A model generated the notes under the pieces. The model was not told the origin of the DNA, did not search any database, and was given only the letters and a program-made list of their open reading frames with translations. Below are positions 23,481 to 32,072 of a stretch of 64,000 bases of DNA, piece by piece (position 1 is the first letter of the stretch; the number at the start of each line of letters is the position of its first letter). The position numbers and the translations under genes were made by a program. The stretch is from JBBSBL01 sp038251325 (lineage in GTDB: Bacteria > Actinomycetota > Thermoleophilia > Solirubrobacterales > Solirubrobacteraceae): positions 1-64,000 of the forward strand of contig JBBSBL010000001.1 of assembly GCA_038251325.1 (NCBI GenBank). The letters are read 5' to 3'.

Positions 23481-24884
23481 GTGGAAGCCTCCGCCCTTCA
23501 CGCCCCCGCGGGCCTCGCGCCCCGCCGGATCCCGATTCCAGGGCCGCTCCTGCGGTTGCGCTCCGACGACCAGCTCGTGGCGTCCTTCCGGGCCGGCAAC
23601 GACGACGCCTTCCGCGTCATCCACGACCGCTACCGCCAGCGCCTCTTCGCCTACGCGCGCCAGATGCTGCCCGGCCGCCGCCAGGACGCCGAGGACGCGC
23701 TGCAGGACGTCTTCATCCGCGCGCACTCGGCGCTGCGGGCGAACGACCGGTCGATCACGCTCCGCGCCTGGCTCTACCGGATCGCCCACAACCGCTGCGT
23801 CGACGAGCTCCGCCGTCCGCCGCCGCCGGCGCCCGAGCTGCTCGAGCTCGTGCGTCCCCCCGCCTGCGACCCGATCGTCGAGGCGGAGCAGCGCGAGCGC
23901 CTGCGCCGGCTGATCGAGGACGTGCGCCGGCTGCCCGACCAGCAGCGCTCCGCCCTGCTCATGCGCGAGCTCGAGGGAATCTCCTACCTGGAGCTCGCGG
24001 CGGCGCTCGACGCCACCGTCCCCGCCGTGAAGTCCCTGCTGGTGCGCGCCCGCATGGGCCTCGCGCAGGCGCAGGAAGCGCGCGACGCCGCCTGTCCCGA
24101 GGTCCGCGAGGAGCTCGCGCTCGCCGTCGATCGCGGCGTCCGCCCCGGCGGGCTGGCGCGCCGCCACCTGCACGACTGTGAGCCCTGCCGCGCGTGGCGC
24201 GCGGACCTGCGCGCCCAGCGCCGCAGCCTGGCCGCCCTCGCGCCCGTGGGCCCCCTCGCCCTCGCGGCGAAGGTCCTCGGGCTCGGCGGCGGCGGCGCGG
24301 CCGGGCGCGGCGCCCCCACGGCTGGTGGTGGCGCCGTGGCGGCCGGAGCCGCGGCCGGCGGAAGCGCGCTCGGGCTCTCCCACGTCGTCGCGGTCGTCGC
24401 GGCCGCGGTCGTCACCGCGGGCGGCGCCGTCGAGGTGGAGCGCTCGCTCAACTCGCCCGCGCCCCGCCACCAGGCGGCACCGTTGCACACGCCAGCCGCC
24501 GCTCCCGCGACACCGCGCCGGCCCGGCGACGGGGCGGCACGACCCGCCGTCGGTGCCGGGCCCGCCGTGCACACCGGGTCGGCCAGCGCCGCGCCGGCGC
24601 CGACCGGGAAGCCGGACGCGGCAGCGGCCCCCGCCGGCGCGACGTCCGACGCCACGCCCCCCCCGCCGGACGGCACCGGCGGCGCCGCGGCGCCCGCGGA
24701 CGAGCCGGCGCCCGCACTCGCGCCCGCGACCGGCGGCACCGGGTCGCCGACCCCGGCCGGCGACCCGAAGACCGCGACTTCGCCCGCGGCCACGGGGACG
24801 AGCGTCACCCCACCGACCCCGCCGGTCGACGCGCCCGCCGCGGACCCCACGGCCGGCTCGGCGACGGCGCCCGCCGGCCCCTAG
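23481..24884 (+). CDS. ECF sigma factor fused to zinc-finger, TM and Ala/Pro-rich extracellular tail
   Basis: This 467-residue protein joins a sigma factor and what looks like its own anti-sigma. Region 2 is FRVIHDRYRQRLFAYARQML to RAWLYRIAHNRCVDELRR (44-112); region 4 is RLPDQQRSALLMRELEGISY to VKSLLVRAR (150-191). Next come Cys205 and the HxxxCxxC motif His229, Cys233, Cys236 (HLHDCEPC), as in zinc-binding anti-sigma domains. A glycine-rich linker, one hydrophobic helix (about 299-317) and about 145 residues of Pro/Ala/Thr-rich sequence follow. Membrane tethering with an outward-facing sensor tail is inferred. A cognate ECF-type promoter precedes it. Start GTG, with GAGGAG 9 nt upstream. 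Confidence 0.88.
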   Translation: MEASALHAPAGLAPRRIPIPGPLLRLRSDDQLVASFRAGNDDAFRVIHDRYRQRLFAYARQMLPGRRQDAEDALQDVFIRAHSALRANDRSITLRAWLYRIAHNRCVDELRRPPPPAPELLELVRPPACDPIVEAEQRERLRRLIEDVRRLPDQQRSALLMRELEGISYLELAAALDATVPAVKSLLVRARMGLAQAQEARDAACPEVREELALAVDRGVRPGGLARRHLHDCEPCRAWRADLRAQRRSLAALAPVGPLALAAKVLGLGGGGAAGRGAPTAGGGAVAAGAAAGGSALGLSHVVAVVAAAVVTAGGAVEVERSLNSPAPRHQAAPLHTPAAAPATPRRPGDGAARPAVGAGPAVHTGSASAAPAPTGKPDAAAAPAGATSDATPPPPDGTGGAAAPADEPAPALAPATGGTGSPTPAGDPKTATSPAATGTSVTPPTPPVDAPAADPTAGSATAPAGP

Positions 24885-24900
24885 AAAGGGGTCCTGCGAA

Positions 24901-27114
24901 TCAGGCGGGGACGGGAGCGGGACGCCGTTCGGCGCCCGTCTCGCCCGCGGGATTCCGCGGCGAGGGCCGGATCGGCTCCACCCGCACGGGAATCCCGTTG
25001 AGGAACGCCATGCCGGCGAGGCGCTCGAGGTCCTCGGGCTCGCCGCTGGCCAGCAGGTTCACGTTGACCCCCGCGTGGGCGTTGGCGAGTCGCCAGCCAC
25101 CCCGGTGGCCCCAGCCGTGGGGCAGCGCGACGGTGCCGGGCGTCATCTCGTCGGTCACGCTCACCGGCACCTCGACCGTGCCCGCCTTCGAGCTGATCCG
25201 CGCCGGAGCCTCGTCCTCGAGCCCGAGGCGCGCGGCGTCGCGGGGATGCACCCGGAGCGCCTGCCCGCGGCCGCCGCGCATGAGCAGCGGGGCATTGTGC
25301 ATCCAGGAGTTGTGGGAGCGGAGCTCCCGCAGGCCGATGAGCCGCAGCGGGTAGTCGGCGTCCCCCGCCGGCGCGGCTGCGAGGCGGGCGATCTCCTCCA
25401 CGATCTCCGGTGGGTCGAGCCGGACGCGACCGTCGTCGTGGCGGACCTTGCGACCCAGCTCGCCCGTCGCGACGTGCTCGGCCAGCACCCGGCCGTGCGG
25501 CTCCGCGCGCAGCCGGGCGATCGAGAGGCCGCGCGGACGCAGACCGAACCAGTCGCCGTCGCGGCTCGTGCGGACGAGCAGATCGAGCATGCGCTGCGGC
25601 GAGAGGCGGATCCCGAGGCGACCGAGCGCCCGCAGCGGGGGGACCGAGGACGGCGTTACGCCGAGCGCCTCGGCGAGCTCCGCGATGATCTCCCACTCCT
25701 CGCGGGCCTCGCCGCGCGGCGGGACCACCGCGTCGGTGTGCTGGATGAAGGGGGTCGTGTAGAAGCCCAGGAAGGCGAGCGGGACGTCGTCGCGCTCGAG
25801 CCATGAGGCCGCGGGCAGCACGTAGTCGGCATGGCGATTGGTCTCGTTGACGTAGAAGTCGAGGGAGACCATGAGGTCGAGCGACCCGAGCGCGCGCTCG
25901 AGCGCATCGCCATCCGGCACCGAGAGCACCGGGTTCCCGGCGGACACGAAGAGCGCCCGGATGCGGCGCTCGCCGTCGGTCTCGATCTCGCGCGGCATGA
26001 GTGACGCCGGCAGCGCCCCGAGCACGTCGGGGAATCCGCCGAACCGGGCGCGGGTCTGGCCGTACGTGGCGAGGCCGAACCGCTCGGCGATCTCGTCGAG
26101 CGCCACCGGCGGGCGGCCGAATACCGCGCCGCCGGGCCGGTCGAGGTTGCCGGTGACGACGTTCAGCGCGTCGAGCAGGAAGGAGACCAGGGTGCCGAAG
26201 CGCCCCAGGCACGAGCCGGTGCGGCCGTACACCGCGGCCGACGGCGCCGCGGCGAGGTCGCGAGCGAGCGCCCGCGCCGTGTCGGCGCCGACGCCCGTGC
26301 GCTCGGCGGTCGCCTCCGGCGGATGGGCCGCGGCGGCCGCACGCAGCGCCGCGACGCCCCGGGACTGCGCGGCGATCACGCCGTCGTCGGCGAGGCCCTC
26401 GGCGAAGATCACGTGCAGCAGTGAGAGCAGCAGGAACGCGTCGGCGTCGGGATGGATCGGGACGTGCTCGAAGGCCCGCGCGGTCTCGCTGCGGCGGGGA
26501 TCGACGACGACGACGCGGCCGCCACGGGCGGTGATCGCGTGCAGCTGGTCCTTGACGCGCGGCGCCGTGAGCACGCTGCCGTGGGAGACGAGCGGGTTCG
26601 CGCCCACGATGAGGAGGAAGGCCGTGCGCTGGAGGTCCGGGATCGGGACCACGAGCGGCGAGCCGTAGAGGAGCGCGCTCGCGGCGAAGCGGTTGCTCAC
26701 GTCCTGCGAGCTGGCGGTGTAGTAGTGCGGCGAGCCCACCGCGTCGAGGAAGCCCTTGACCCACAGCGTGTGCGAGTAGGAGAAGGCGCCGGGGTTGCCC
26801 ATGTACCAGCCGATCGACGCGGGCCCGTGGGCCGCGCGCGTCGCCTGCAGGCGCGTGGTGATGTCGCGCATCGCCTCAGGCCAGGAGACCGGCTCGAACT
26901 CGCCGTCGGGCCGCCGGCGCAGCGGCCGCGTCACCCGGTCGGGGTCGTTCTGGACGTCGAGCATCGCGATGCCCTTGGGGCACGCGTAGCCGCGTGAGAG
27001 CGGGTGGTCACGGTCCGGACGGAGCTTGACCACGGTCTCGTCCTCCACCGTGGCGACCATGCCGCAGTGGGCCTCGCAGATGCGGCAGAAGGTGATGCGC
27101 TCCTCCACGGCCAT
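24901..27114 (-). CDS. Molybdopterin-dependent oxidoreductase (DMSO reductase family)
   Basis: The 737-residue enzyme starts with the [4Fe-4S] motif Cys10-x2-Cys13-x3-Cys17-x27-Cys45 (CRICEAHC ... ACPKG). It has bis-MGD binding segments such as GANPLVSHGS, VVVDPRRSETA, YVNETNRHADYVLPAASWLE and the C-terminal LPHGWGHRGGWRLANAHAGVNVN. It belongs with formate dehydrogenase-like and other catalytic subunits. No twin-arginine signal is visible, so it is probably cytoplasmic. No iron-sulfur or membrane electron-transfer subunit is adjacent, so the partner and substrate are unknown. Confidence 0.9.
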   Translation of the reverse strand: MAVEERITFCRICEAHCGMVATVEDETVVKLRPDRDHPLSRGYACPKGIAMLDVQNDPDRVTRPLRRRPDGEFEPVSWPEAMRDITTRLQATRAAHGPASIGWYMGNPGAFSYSHTLWVKGFLDAVGSPHYYTASSQDVSNRFAASALLYGSPLVVPIPDLQRTAFLLIVGANPLVSHGSVLTAPRVKDQLHAITARGGRVVVVDPRRSETARAFEHVPIHPDADAFLLLSLLHVIFAEGLADDGVIAAQSRGVAALRAAAAAHPPEATAERTGVGADTARALARDLAAAPSAAVYGRTGSCLGRFGTLVSFLLDALNVVTGNLDRPGGAVFGRPPVALDEIAERFGLATYGQTRARFGGFPDVLGALPASLMPREIETDGERRIRALFVSAGNPVLSVPDGDALERALGSLDLMVSLDFYVNETNRHADYVLPAASWLERDDVPLAFLGFYTTPFIQHTDAVVPPRGEAREEWEIIAELAEALGVTPSSVPPLRALGRLGIRLSPQRMLDLLVRTSRDGDWFGLRPRGLSIARLRAEPHGRVLAEHVATGELGRKVRHDDGRVRLDPPEIVEEIARLAAAPAGDADYPLRLIGLRELRSHNSWMHNAPLLMRGGRGQALRVHPRDAARLGLEDEAPARISSKAGTVEVPVSVTDEMTPGTVALPHGWGHRGGWRLANAHAGVNVNLLASGEPEDLERLAGMAFLNGIPVRVEPIRPSPRNPAGETGAERRPAPVPA

Positions 27115-27177
27115 GCCCTGCCCGCAGCGTATCCCGTCGCGCCCGTCCTGGCCAGCGGGCCAGGGAGCGCCCCGGGG

Positions 27178-27960
27178 TCAGACCGTGGGCCGGTCGCGCA
27201 GCACGGGGCGCTCGACGTCCGCGGGCAGCCGGCCCTCGTCGTCGAGCTTGTCCAGGTGCGCGGCGAGCGTCACCCGTGCGGCCTCGCGCAGCGCGGGCGG
27301 CGCGTCGTCCCACACGACGTCGAGGATCTCGTCCGTCCCGCGCCGGCCCTCCGCGATGGCCGCCAGGAGCCGGCGCTCGCGCTCGAGCCGGTGGGCGAGG
27401 TAGTCGTCGAGCTTGGCGGTGGCGTCGCGCACGAGCGGGCCATGGCCCGGGCAGAGCACCACGGGCGCCCGCGCGCGCAGGCGGCGCAGCCCCTCCAGGT
27501 ACCCCGCCAGCGCGGCGGGGTCCGGCGCGACGAAGACGCTGCCGGTCCCGAGCACCGCGTCGCCCGTGAAGGCGACAGAGCCGTAGAGGTAGGCGAGGTG
27601 ATCGGGCGCGTGGCCGGGGGTCGCGAGTGCCTCGAGCGGCCCGGTGCGGTCGCCGTCGCCCAGTCGCGTATCGACCTTCCCGCGGGCGGCCGCCACGGGG
27701 ACGGGCCCGAGAGGGGCGCGCAGCAGCGCCACCCCGTCGGCGTGGTCGGCGTGGTCGTGGGTCAAGGCGATGCCGCCGACCCCCCCGCGCCGCTCGACCT
27801 CCGCGACAACGGCGTCCAGATGGTCCTGGAGCGCCGGCCCCGGATCGATGACCCAGGCCGGGTCCCGCCCCGCGATCCAGGTGTTCGTCCCCGTCAGCGT
27901 GAACGGGCCCGGATTGGCGGCCGTGATGCCGACGACGTCGTGGGGGGGCAGCTCGATCAC
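27178..27960 (-). CDS. Metallo-beta-lactamase-fold protein, LACTB2-like
   Basis: The 260-residue protein has zinc ligands in HDHADH (68-73), TPGHAPDH, FTGDAVLG and CPGHGPLV. The opening NPGPFTLTGTNTWI is typical of the LACTB2/YflN subgroup, which includes endoribonucleases and glyoxalase II-like hydrolases. A C-terminal helical, winged-helix-like part (from about 195) follows. The start codon is GTG with a TACCAT box 9 nt upstream. It sits 63 bp upstream of the molybdoenzyme gene on the same strand. Substrate unknown. Confidence 0.82.
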   Translation of the reverse strand: MIELPPHDVVGITAANPGPFTLTGTNTWIAGRDPAWVIDPGPALQDHLDAVVAEVERRGGVGGIALTHDHADHADGVALLRAPLGPVPVAAARGKVDTRLGDGDRTGPLEALATPGHAPDHLAYLYGSVAFTGDAVLGTGSVFVAPDPAALAGYLEGLRRLRARAPVVLCPGHGPLVRDATAKLDDYLAHRLERERRLLAAIAEGRRGTDEILDVVWDDAPPALREAARVTLAAHLDKLDDEGRLPADVERPVLRDRPTV

Positions 27961-27988
27961 GGCCCGACGATGGTAGGCGCCGGGAGAC

Positions 27989-29224
27989 TCAGCGGGGATC
28001 GATGCGGTACACCGGGCCGCCGGAGGAGACCGCGTAGAGCCGCCCGCGCCCGTCCTGCCCGAACGACGCGAGCGACGGGACCCGCAACCCCGTGTCGCGC
28101 TTGGCGAACGCGGCCAGGCGACCGGGCCGCAGCCGCGCGCTCAGCACCCGCCCGCGACAGAAGTCGCCGTACAGGTACCGGCCGGCCCAGCCGCGCAGGC
28201 GAGGGTCGCGCACCACGTAGCCCCCGGTGACCGAGCAGTCGCCGCTCCCGTGGCGGTACTCGAGCACCGGCGGGGTGGCGCCGGGCGCGGGCTCGCCGGG
28301 GGCGAAGCGGTCCGTTCCCTCCCACACCCGCCAGCCGTAGTTCACGCCCCGCCCGCGCGAGCGCGGGGACCAGTCGACCTCCTCGACGTTGTCCTGGCCC
28401 ACGTCGCCGATCGAGAGTCCGCGTGTCGATCGATCGAACGAGAAGCGCCACGGGTTGCGCAGTCCGTACGACCAGATCTCGGGCCGGGCCCCGCGACGTC
28501 GCACGAACGGGTTGTCGGCCGGCACGCCGTAGGGCCGCCCCCTGGTGGCCCGCGGGTCGATGCGCAGGATCTTCCCGAGCCAGGTCGAGAGCCGCTGGCC
28601 GTTGCCGCGCGGGCCGTGCTGGTCGCCTCCCCCGCCGCCGTCGCCGAGCCCGATGTAGAGTCGGCGGTCGGGGCCGAAGAGCACGAGGCCGCCGTTGTGA
28701 TTGGGCTCGGGCTGGAGCTGGGCGAGCACCTGACGGGCGGTGCCCGGGTCCGCGCGGTCGGCCGACCGCGCGCTGCGGCGGTACTCCACGACCCGGGTCG
28801 TGCCCTCGCGGTCCGTGTAGTCCACGTAGAAGCGACGACTCCGCGCGTAGTCCGGCGCGAAGGCCATCGAGAGGAGCCCCTGCTCCCCGCTCGCCAGCGT
28901 CTTCTCCGAGAGGTCGAGGAAGGGCCGGGGGGCGACGCGGCCGTGGTCGACGACCCGGATGCGACCGCCCTGCTCGACCACGAACAGGCGCGAGCCGTCG
29001 CCGGGGGCCGCGGTCACGTACGTAGGCTGGGCGAACGTGCCGATCCGGGTGAGGCCCAGCGCGGCAGCGGCGCGGGCCGGGGCCGGCGCGGGCGCGGACG
29101 TCGAGGCCGCGTGCGATCCTGTGCTCGCTGGCGGGTCGCCGCCGCCGGCGCCGCAGGCGGCGAGGCCCGCACAGGCCACGAGGACGAGCGCGACGAGGGG
29201 TTGCCGACGGGCCGGGGCGGGCAC
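27989..29224 (-). CDS. PQQ-type (glucose/sorbosone-like) sugar dehydrogenase lipoprotein
   Basis: The protein is a secreted lipoprotein: hydrophobic stretch LVALVLVACAGLAAC ends in a lipobox with the modified Cys. The mature domain is a six-bladed propeller of the soluble glucose dehydrogenase/Hip family. It has QGGRIRVVDHGRV, GEQGLLSMAFAPDY, NHNGGLVLFGPDRRLYIGLGDGG, and the late NPWRFSFDRSTRGLSIGDVGQ. It probably oxidises an aldose or polyol outside the membrane using PQQ. The GTG at 29224 gives 411 residues; an ATG at 29353 is possible but would place a long charged stretch before the signal. A TATACG box lies near 29319. Confidence 0.85.
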   Translation of the reverse strand: MPAPARRQPLVALVLVACAGLAACGAGGGDPPASTGSHAASTSAPAPAPARAAAALGLTRIGTFAQPTYVTAAPGDGSRLFVVEQGGRIRVVDHGRVAPRPFLDLSEKTLASGEQGLLSMAFAPDYARSRRFYVDYTDREGTTRVVEYRRSARSADRADPGTARQVLAQLQPEPNHNGGLVLFGPDRRLYIGLGDGGGGGDQHGPRGNGQRLSTWLGKILRIDPRATRGRPYGVPADNPFVRRRGARPEIWSYGLRNPWRFSFDRSTRGLSIGDVGQDNVEEVDWSPRSRGRGVNYGWRVWEGTDRFAPGEPAPGATPPVLEYRHGSGDCSVTGGYVVRDPRLRGWAGRYLYGDFCRGRVLSARLRPGRLAAFAKRDTGLRVPSLASFGQDGRGRLYAVSSGGPVYRIDPR

Positions 29225-29442
29225 GTCCGCAGGATGGCAGAGGACGCGCCGCGGGCCGCCGATCCGGGCGCCGCGGCCGTCGGACGGACATTCGACCGAT
29301 CGGGCGCCTCGCGCGTATACACCAGGAAGGTTCTCGATGGACCGAGTCACCAATGCGTAACGGCGGGTTTAGGTGGAGGCGTCAGCCTGTGCCCCGACGT
29401 TGCGACCCGGGTGCCAGGAGCCCGTCAGAGCCGGATCGGCCC

Positions 29443-29471
29443 TTGCCACACATTACTTACTTTTGTATAGT
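29443..29471 (+). promoter_or_regulatory. Sigma-A-type promoter of the sigma-factor gene
   Basis: TTGCCA (29443-29448) and TATAGT (29466-29471) are 17 nt apart, close to the housekeeping consensus. The region is unusually AT-rich for this window. The leader to the ATG at 29508 is about 30 nt. Confidence 0.75.
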
Positions 29472-29507
29472 TAGTCCCCTGTCGAAACCAATGGAAGCGC
29501 GATAGCC

Positions 29508-30509
29508 ATGAAGCACCCAGACAACGAGCGTCGCTCCGACGCAGAGCACACGTCCCGGCGTCCCGCCGCCCGCCGCCCCGGGCAGGTGGCCAATCGCCGT
29601 GCGCGTCGCCGTCGCGACGATCACGCCGAGCTCACCTCCCAGCGGATCGCCAACGCGGCCGCGGCCGGCCCGCACACCTCCGACGACCCCGCCGGGGACG
29701 CGCTCGCGCACGTCCTCGCCGAGAGTCGCCGCTACCCGCTGCTCACCCGTGAGCAGGAGGTCGAGCTGGCCAAGGGCATCGAGCGCGGCGATCTCGGCGC
29801 CAAGGAGCGGCTCATCAACTCCAACCTGCGCCTCGTCGTGTCCGTGGCGCGCAAGTACCAGGGCCACGGCCTGCCGATGACCGACCTCGTCCAGGAGGGA
29901 ATGCTGGGCCTGATCCGCGCGGTCGAGAAGTTCGACTGGCGCAAGGGCTTCAAGTTCTCCACCTACGGGACGCTGTGGATCCGCCAGGCGATCCAGCGCG
30001 GGCTGGAGAACTCCTCGCGCACGATCCGCCTCCCGGTCCACGTCAACCAGCGCCTGCGCACGATCGCCCGCACCGAGAGGGAGCTCGCGACGCTGCTGGG
30101 GCGCGACCCGACCGACGAGGAGGTCGCCGAGGCCGCCGACATCCCGATCGACGAGGTGCTGGAGGCGCGCAAGGCTGCGCAGCCGGTGACGAGCCTCGAC
30201 CTCGGCGTCGGCGACGACGGCGAGACCGCCCTGGGCGACCTGCTGCCGAGCGACGAGCCCGCGATCGAGGACCTGGTGGCCGGCGACGAGCGCGAGAGCG
30301 CCGTGGCCGACGCCGTCCGCGGCCTCCCAGAGGCCGAGCGCCGCGTGCTCGAGCTGCGGTTCGGGCTCGGCGGCGAGGCGCCGACGACGCTGGCCCAGGC
30401 CGGGCGGACGATCGGCGTGAGCGCGGAGCGCGCACGGCAGATCGAAGAGGGCGCCCTGCGCCGCCTCGCCCGCGACGGACGCCTCGGCGCCCTGCGCGAA
30501 GCCGCCTGA
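29508..30509 (+). CDS. RNA polymerase sigma factor, RpoD/group 2 type
   Basis: The 333-residue protein has a basic N-terminus, then sigma-70 regions. Region 1.2 and 2 are YPLLTREQEVELAKGIERGD, NLRLVVSVARKYQGHGLPMTDLVQEGMLGLIRAVEKFDW and FSTYGTLWIRQAIQRGLE. Region 3 is TIRLPVHVNQRLRTIARTE. Region 4 is VLELRFGLGGEAPTTLAQAGRTIGVSAERARQIE. Region 4.2 ends ALRRLARDGRLG, without the usual LRHPSRS motif of the principal sigma, so I favour a group 2 paralogue. Region 1.1 is absent. A strong sigma-A-type promoter lies upstream and a hairpin terminator downstream. Confidence 0.9.
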   Translation: MKHPDNERRSDAEHTSRRPAARRPGQVANRRARRRRDDHAELTSQRIANAAAAGPHTSDDPAGDALAHVLAESRRYPLLTREQEVELAKGIERGDLGAKERLINSNLRLVVSVARKYQGHGLPMTDLVQEGMLGLIRAVEKFDWRKGFKFSTYGTLWIRQAIQRGLENSSRTIRLPVHVNQRLRTIARTERELATLLGRDPTDEEVAEAADIPIDEVLEARKAAQPVTSLDLGVGDDGETALGDLLPSDEPAIEDLVAGDERESAVADAVRGLPEAERRVLELRFGLGGEAPTTLAQAGRTIGVSAERARQIEEGALRRLARDGRLGALREAA

Positions 30510-30514
30510 CCCGG

Positions 30515-30525
30515 CCCCCCCCCCC
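30515..30525 (+). repeat. 11-base C homopolymer
   Basis: Eleven consecutive C residues lie just past the sigma-factor stop codon. The tract is intergenic, so it does not change a reading frame. It is a likely spot for polymerase slippage or a sequencing length error. Confidence 0.7.
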
Positions 30526-30533
30526 AAACGCAC

Positions 30534-30558
30534 GCGGCCCGCCTGTTCGGCGGGCCGC
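30534..30558 (+). terminator. Rho-independent-type hairpin after the sigma-factor gene
   Basis: GCGGCCCGCC and GGCGGGCCGC form a perfect 10-bp stem with loop TGTTC, followed by TTCGCATT. Genes on both sides converge, so it could act in both directions. Confidence 0.75.
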
Positions 30559-30622
30559 TTCGCATTCCGGGGTCCCTGTCTTTTGGACAGATGTACAGAA
30601 GAACCCGTCGGTGCCGAGAAAG

Positions 30623-32002
30623 TTACGGTCGGGGTGCAAATAGTTCGTCGACCGCCGCGCGGAACACCTCGGTGTGGCGATCGACGTCGGCGGTCGACGT
30701 CGCCGGGCACATGAGCGCCATGTTGTGGAACGGCGTCATGAGGATCCCGCGGTTCAGCGCGAAGAGATGGAAGTACTCGTCGAGCGCCTCGTCGCTCACG
30801 GCGGCCGACTCCCCGCCGGTCCGCGGCGCGGGCGCGGTGAAGCGGTACTCCGCACGGGCGCCGAGGCGGGTGATCGACCACGGCGCGCCAGCGGCCTCGA
30901 GCGTGTCCTCCACCCCGGCGGTGAAGCGCTCGGCCAATGTCGTCATTCCGACGAAGGCGTCGTCGGTCAGCACCTCGCCGAGCGTCGCCCGCACCGCCGC
31001 GAGCGAGAGGGCGTTGCCGGCCAGCGTGCCGCCGACCCCGCCGGTGTCGACGTAGTCGGCCTGCTCGCGCGCCAGCGCGGCATCGGCGACCGCGCGGCTC
31101 ATGCCGTAGGCACCGACCGGCACGCCGCCGCCGATCGACTTGCCGATCGTCACCAGGTCGGGCTCCAGGTCCCACGCCGCCGTGCACCCGCCGGGGCCGG
31201 CGCTGAACGTGTGGGTCTCGTCGATGACGAGGAGCGTCCCGGTCGCCCGCGTGGTGGCGCGCAGCCCGGCGAGGAACCCGTCGGGCGGCAGCACGATCCC
31301 GATGTTCGTCAGGGCCGGCTCGGTCAGGACGCACGCCACCTGCTCGTCGGCGAGGAGCCGCTCGACCGCGTCGAGGTCGCCGAACTCGCAGACCCGCGTC
31401 GTCGTCGCCGGGTCGACCATCGGGCCGACGTTGCCCGGCCGCGAGCGCGCGACACCGCCCTCGTCGATGACGAAGGTCTCGTCCACCGTGCCGTGGTAGC
31501 ACCAGCTGAACACGAGCACCTGCGGGCGGCCGGTGATCTCGCGGCAGGTGCGCAACGCGAAGCGGTTGGCGTCGGTCGCCGACAGCGTGAAGCTCCAGAT
31601 CGGGAGCCCGAAGCGGCGCCGCAGCTCGACGCCGGCCCAGGCCGCGTCCTCGGTCGGCAGCATCGTCGTGACCCCGCCCGCTCCCCCGATCCGCTCGGCG
31701 ACCGCCCGCACGAGCGGGGCCGGTGAGTGCCCGGCCATCGCGCCGGTGTCGCCGAGCGCGAAGTCGACGTACTCGTGGCCATCGACGTCGGTGATGCGCG
31801 CGCCGCGCGCCTCGGCCTGGTGGAGCGGGAAGCCCCCGGCCCACTTCGCCATCCAGCTCATCGGAACCCCGGCGAACAACGCCTCCTGCGCGGCCTCGAA
31901 GCGCCGGCGCGACTCGGGGTTCGCGTCGCGGTGCGCGGCGCGCTCCCGCTCGATGAGCGTGGCGAGCCGTTCGCGGTCGATCGTCGCGGTGGGCGAGCTC
32001 AT
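30623..32002 (-). CDS. Class III PLP aminotransferase, GSA aminomutase-like
   Basis: The 459-residue protein is a fold-type I aminotransferase. Substrate-side motif MAGHSPAPLVRAVAERIG, FSWCYHGTVDETF, cofactor Asp261 (VIDETHTFSAGPGG) and Schiff-base Lys288 (TIGKSIGGGVPVGAYG) are clear. It resembles glutamate-1-semialdehyde aminomutase and related actinobacterial transaminases; heme genes are not adjacent, so the assignment is open. The ATG at 32002 follows a TAGCGT box by 8 nt. It is divergent from the secreted hydrolase gene. Confidence 0.85.
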   Translation of the reverse strand: MSSPTATIDRERLATLIERERAAHRDANPESRRRFEAAQEALFAGVPMSWMAKWAGGFPLHQAEARGARITDVDGHEYVDFALGDTGAMAGHSPAPLVRAVAERIGGAGGVTTMLPTEDAAWAGVELRRRFGLPIWSFTLSATDANRFALRTCREITGRPQVLVFSWCYHGTVDETFVIDEGGVARSRPGNVGPMVDPATTTRVCEFGDLDAVERLLADEQVACVLTEPALTNIGIVLPPDGFLAGLRATTRATGTLLVIDETHTFSAGPGGCTAAWDLEPDLVTIGKSIGGGVPVGAYGMSRAVADAALAREQADYVDTGGVGGTLAGNALSLAAVRATLGEVLTDDAFVGMTTLAERFTAGVEDTLEAAGAPWSITRLGARAEYRFTAPAPRTGGESAAVSDEALDEYFHLFALNRGILMTPFHNMALMCPATSTADVDRHTEVFRAAVDELFAPRP

Positions 32003-32010
32003 GGCGCGCC

Positions 32011-32064
32011 ACGCTATCGCCCGACGACGGATCCGGCGCACGCGGCGGTCTCCCGCGAGATACT
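32011..32064. promoter_or_regulatory. Divergent -10 boxes, aminotransferase / secreted hydrolase
   Basis: Minus-strand TAGCGT (32016-32011) is 8 nt from the ATG at 32002. Plus-strand GATACT (32059-32064) is 8 nt from the ATG at 32073. Neither start has a ribosome binding site. Confidence 0.4.
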
Positions 32065-32072
32065 GCCGCGCC

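Noticed and set aside
24901..27114. Selenocysteine in the molybdoenzyme
   Set aside because: There is no in-frame TGA within the coding region, so a selenoprotein formate dehydrogenase is not supported.
30534..30622. Possible riboswitch or attenuator between the sigma factor and the aminotransferase
   Set aside because: The only strong structure is a 10-bp GC hairpin after the sigma stop, and the flanking genes converge. A terminator explains it better.
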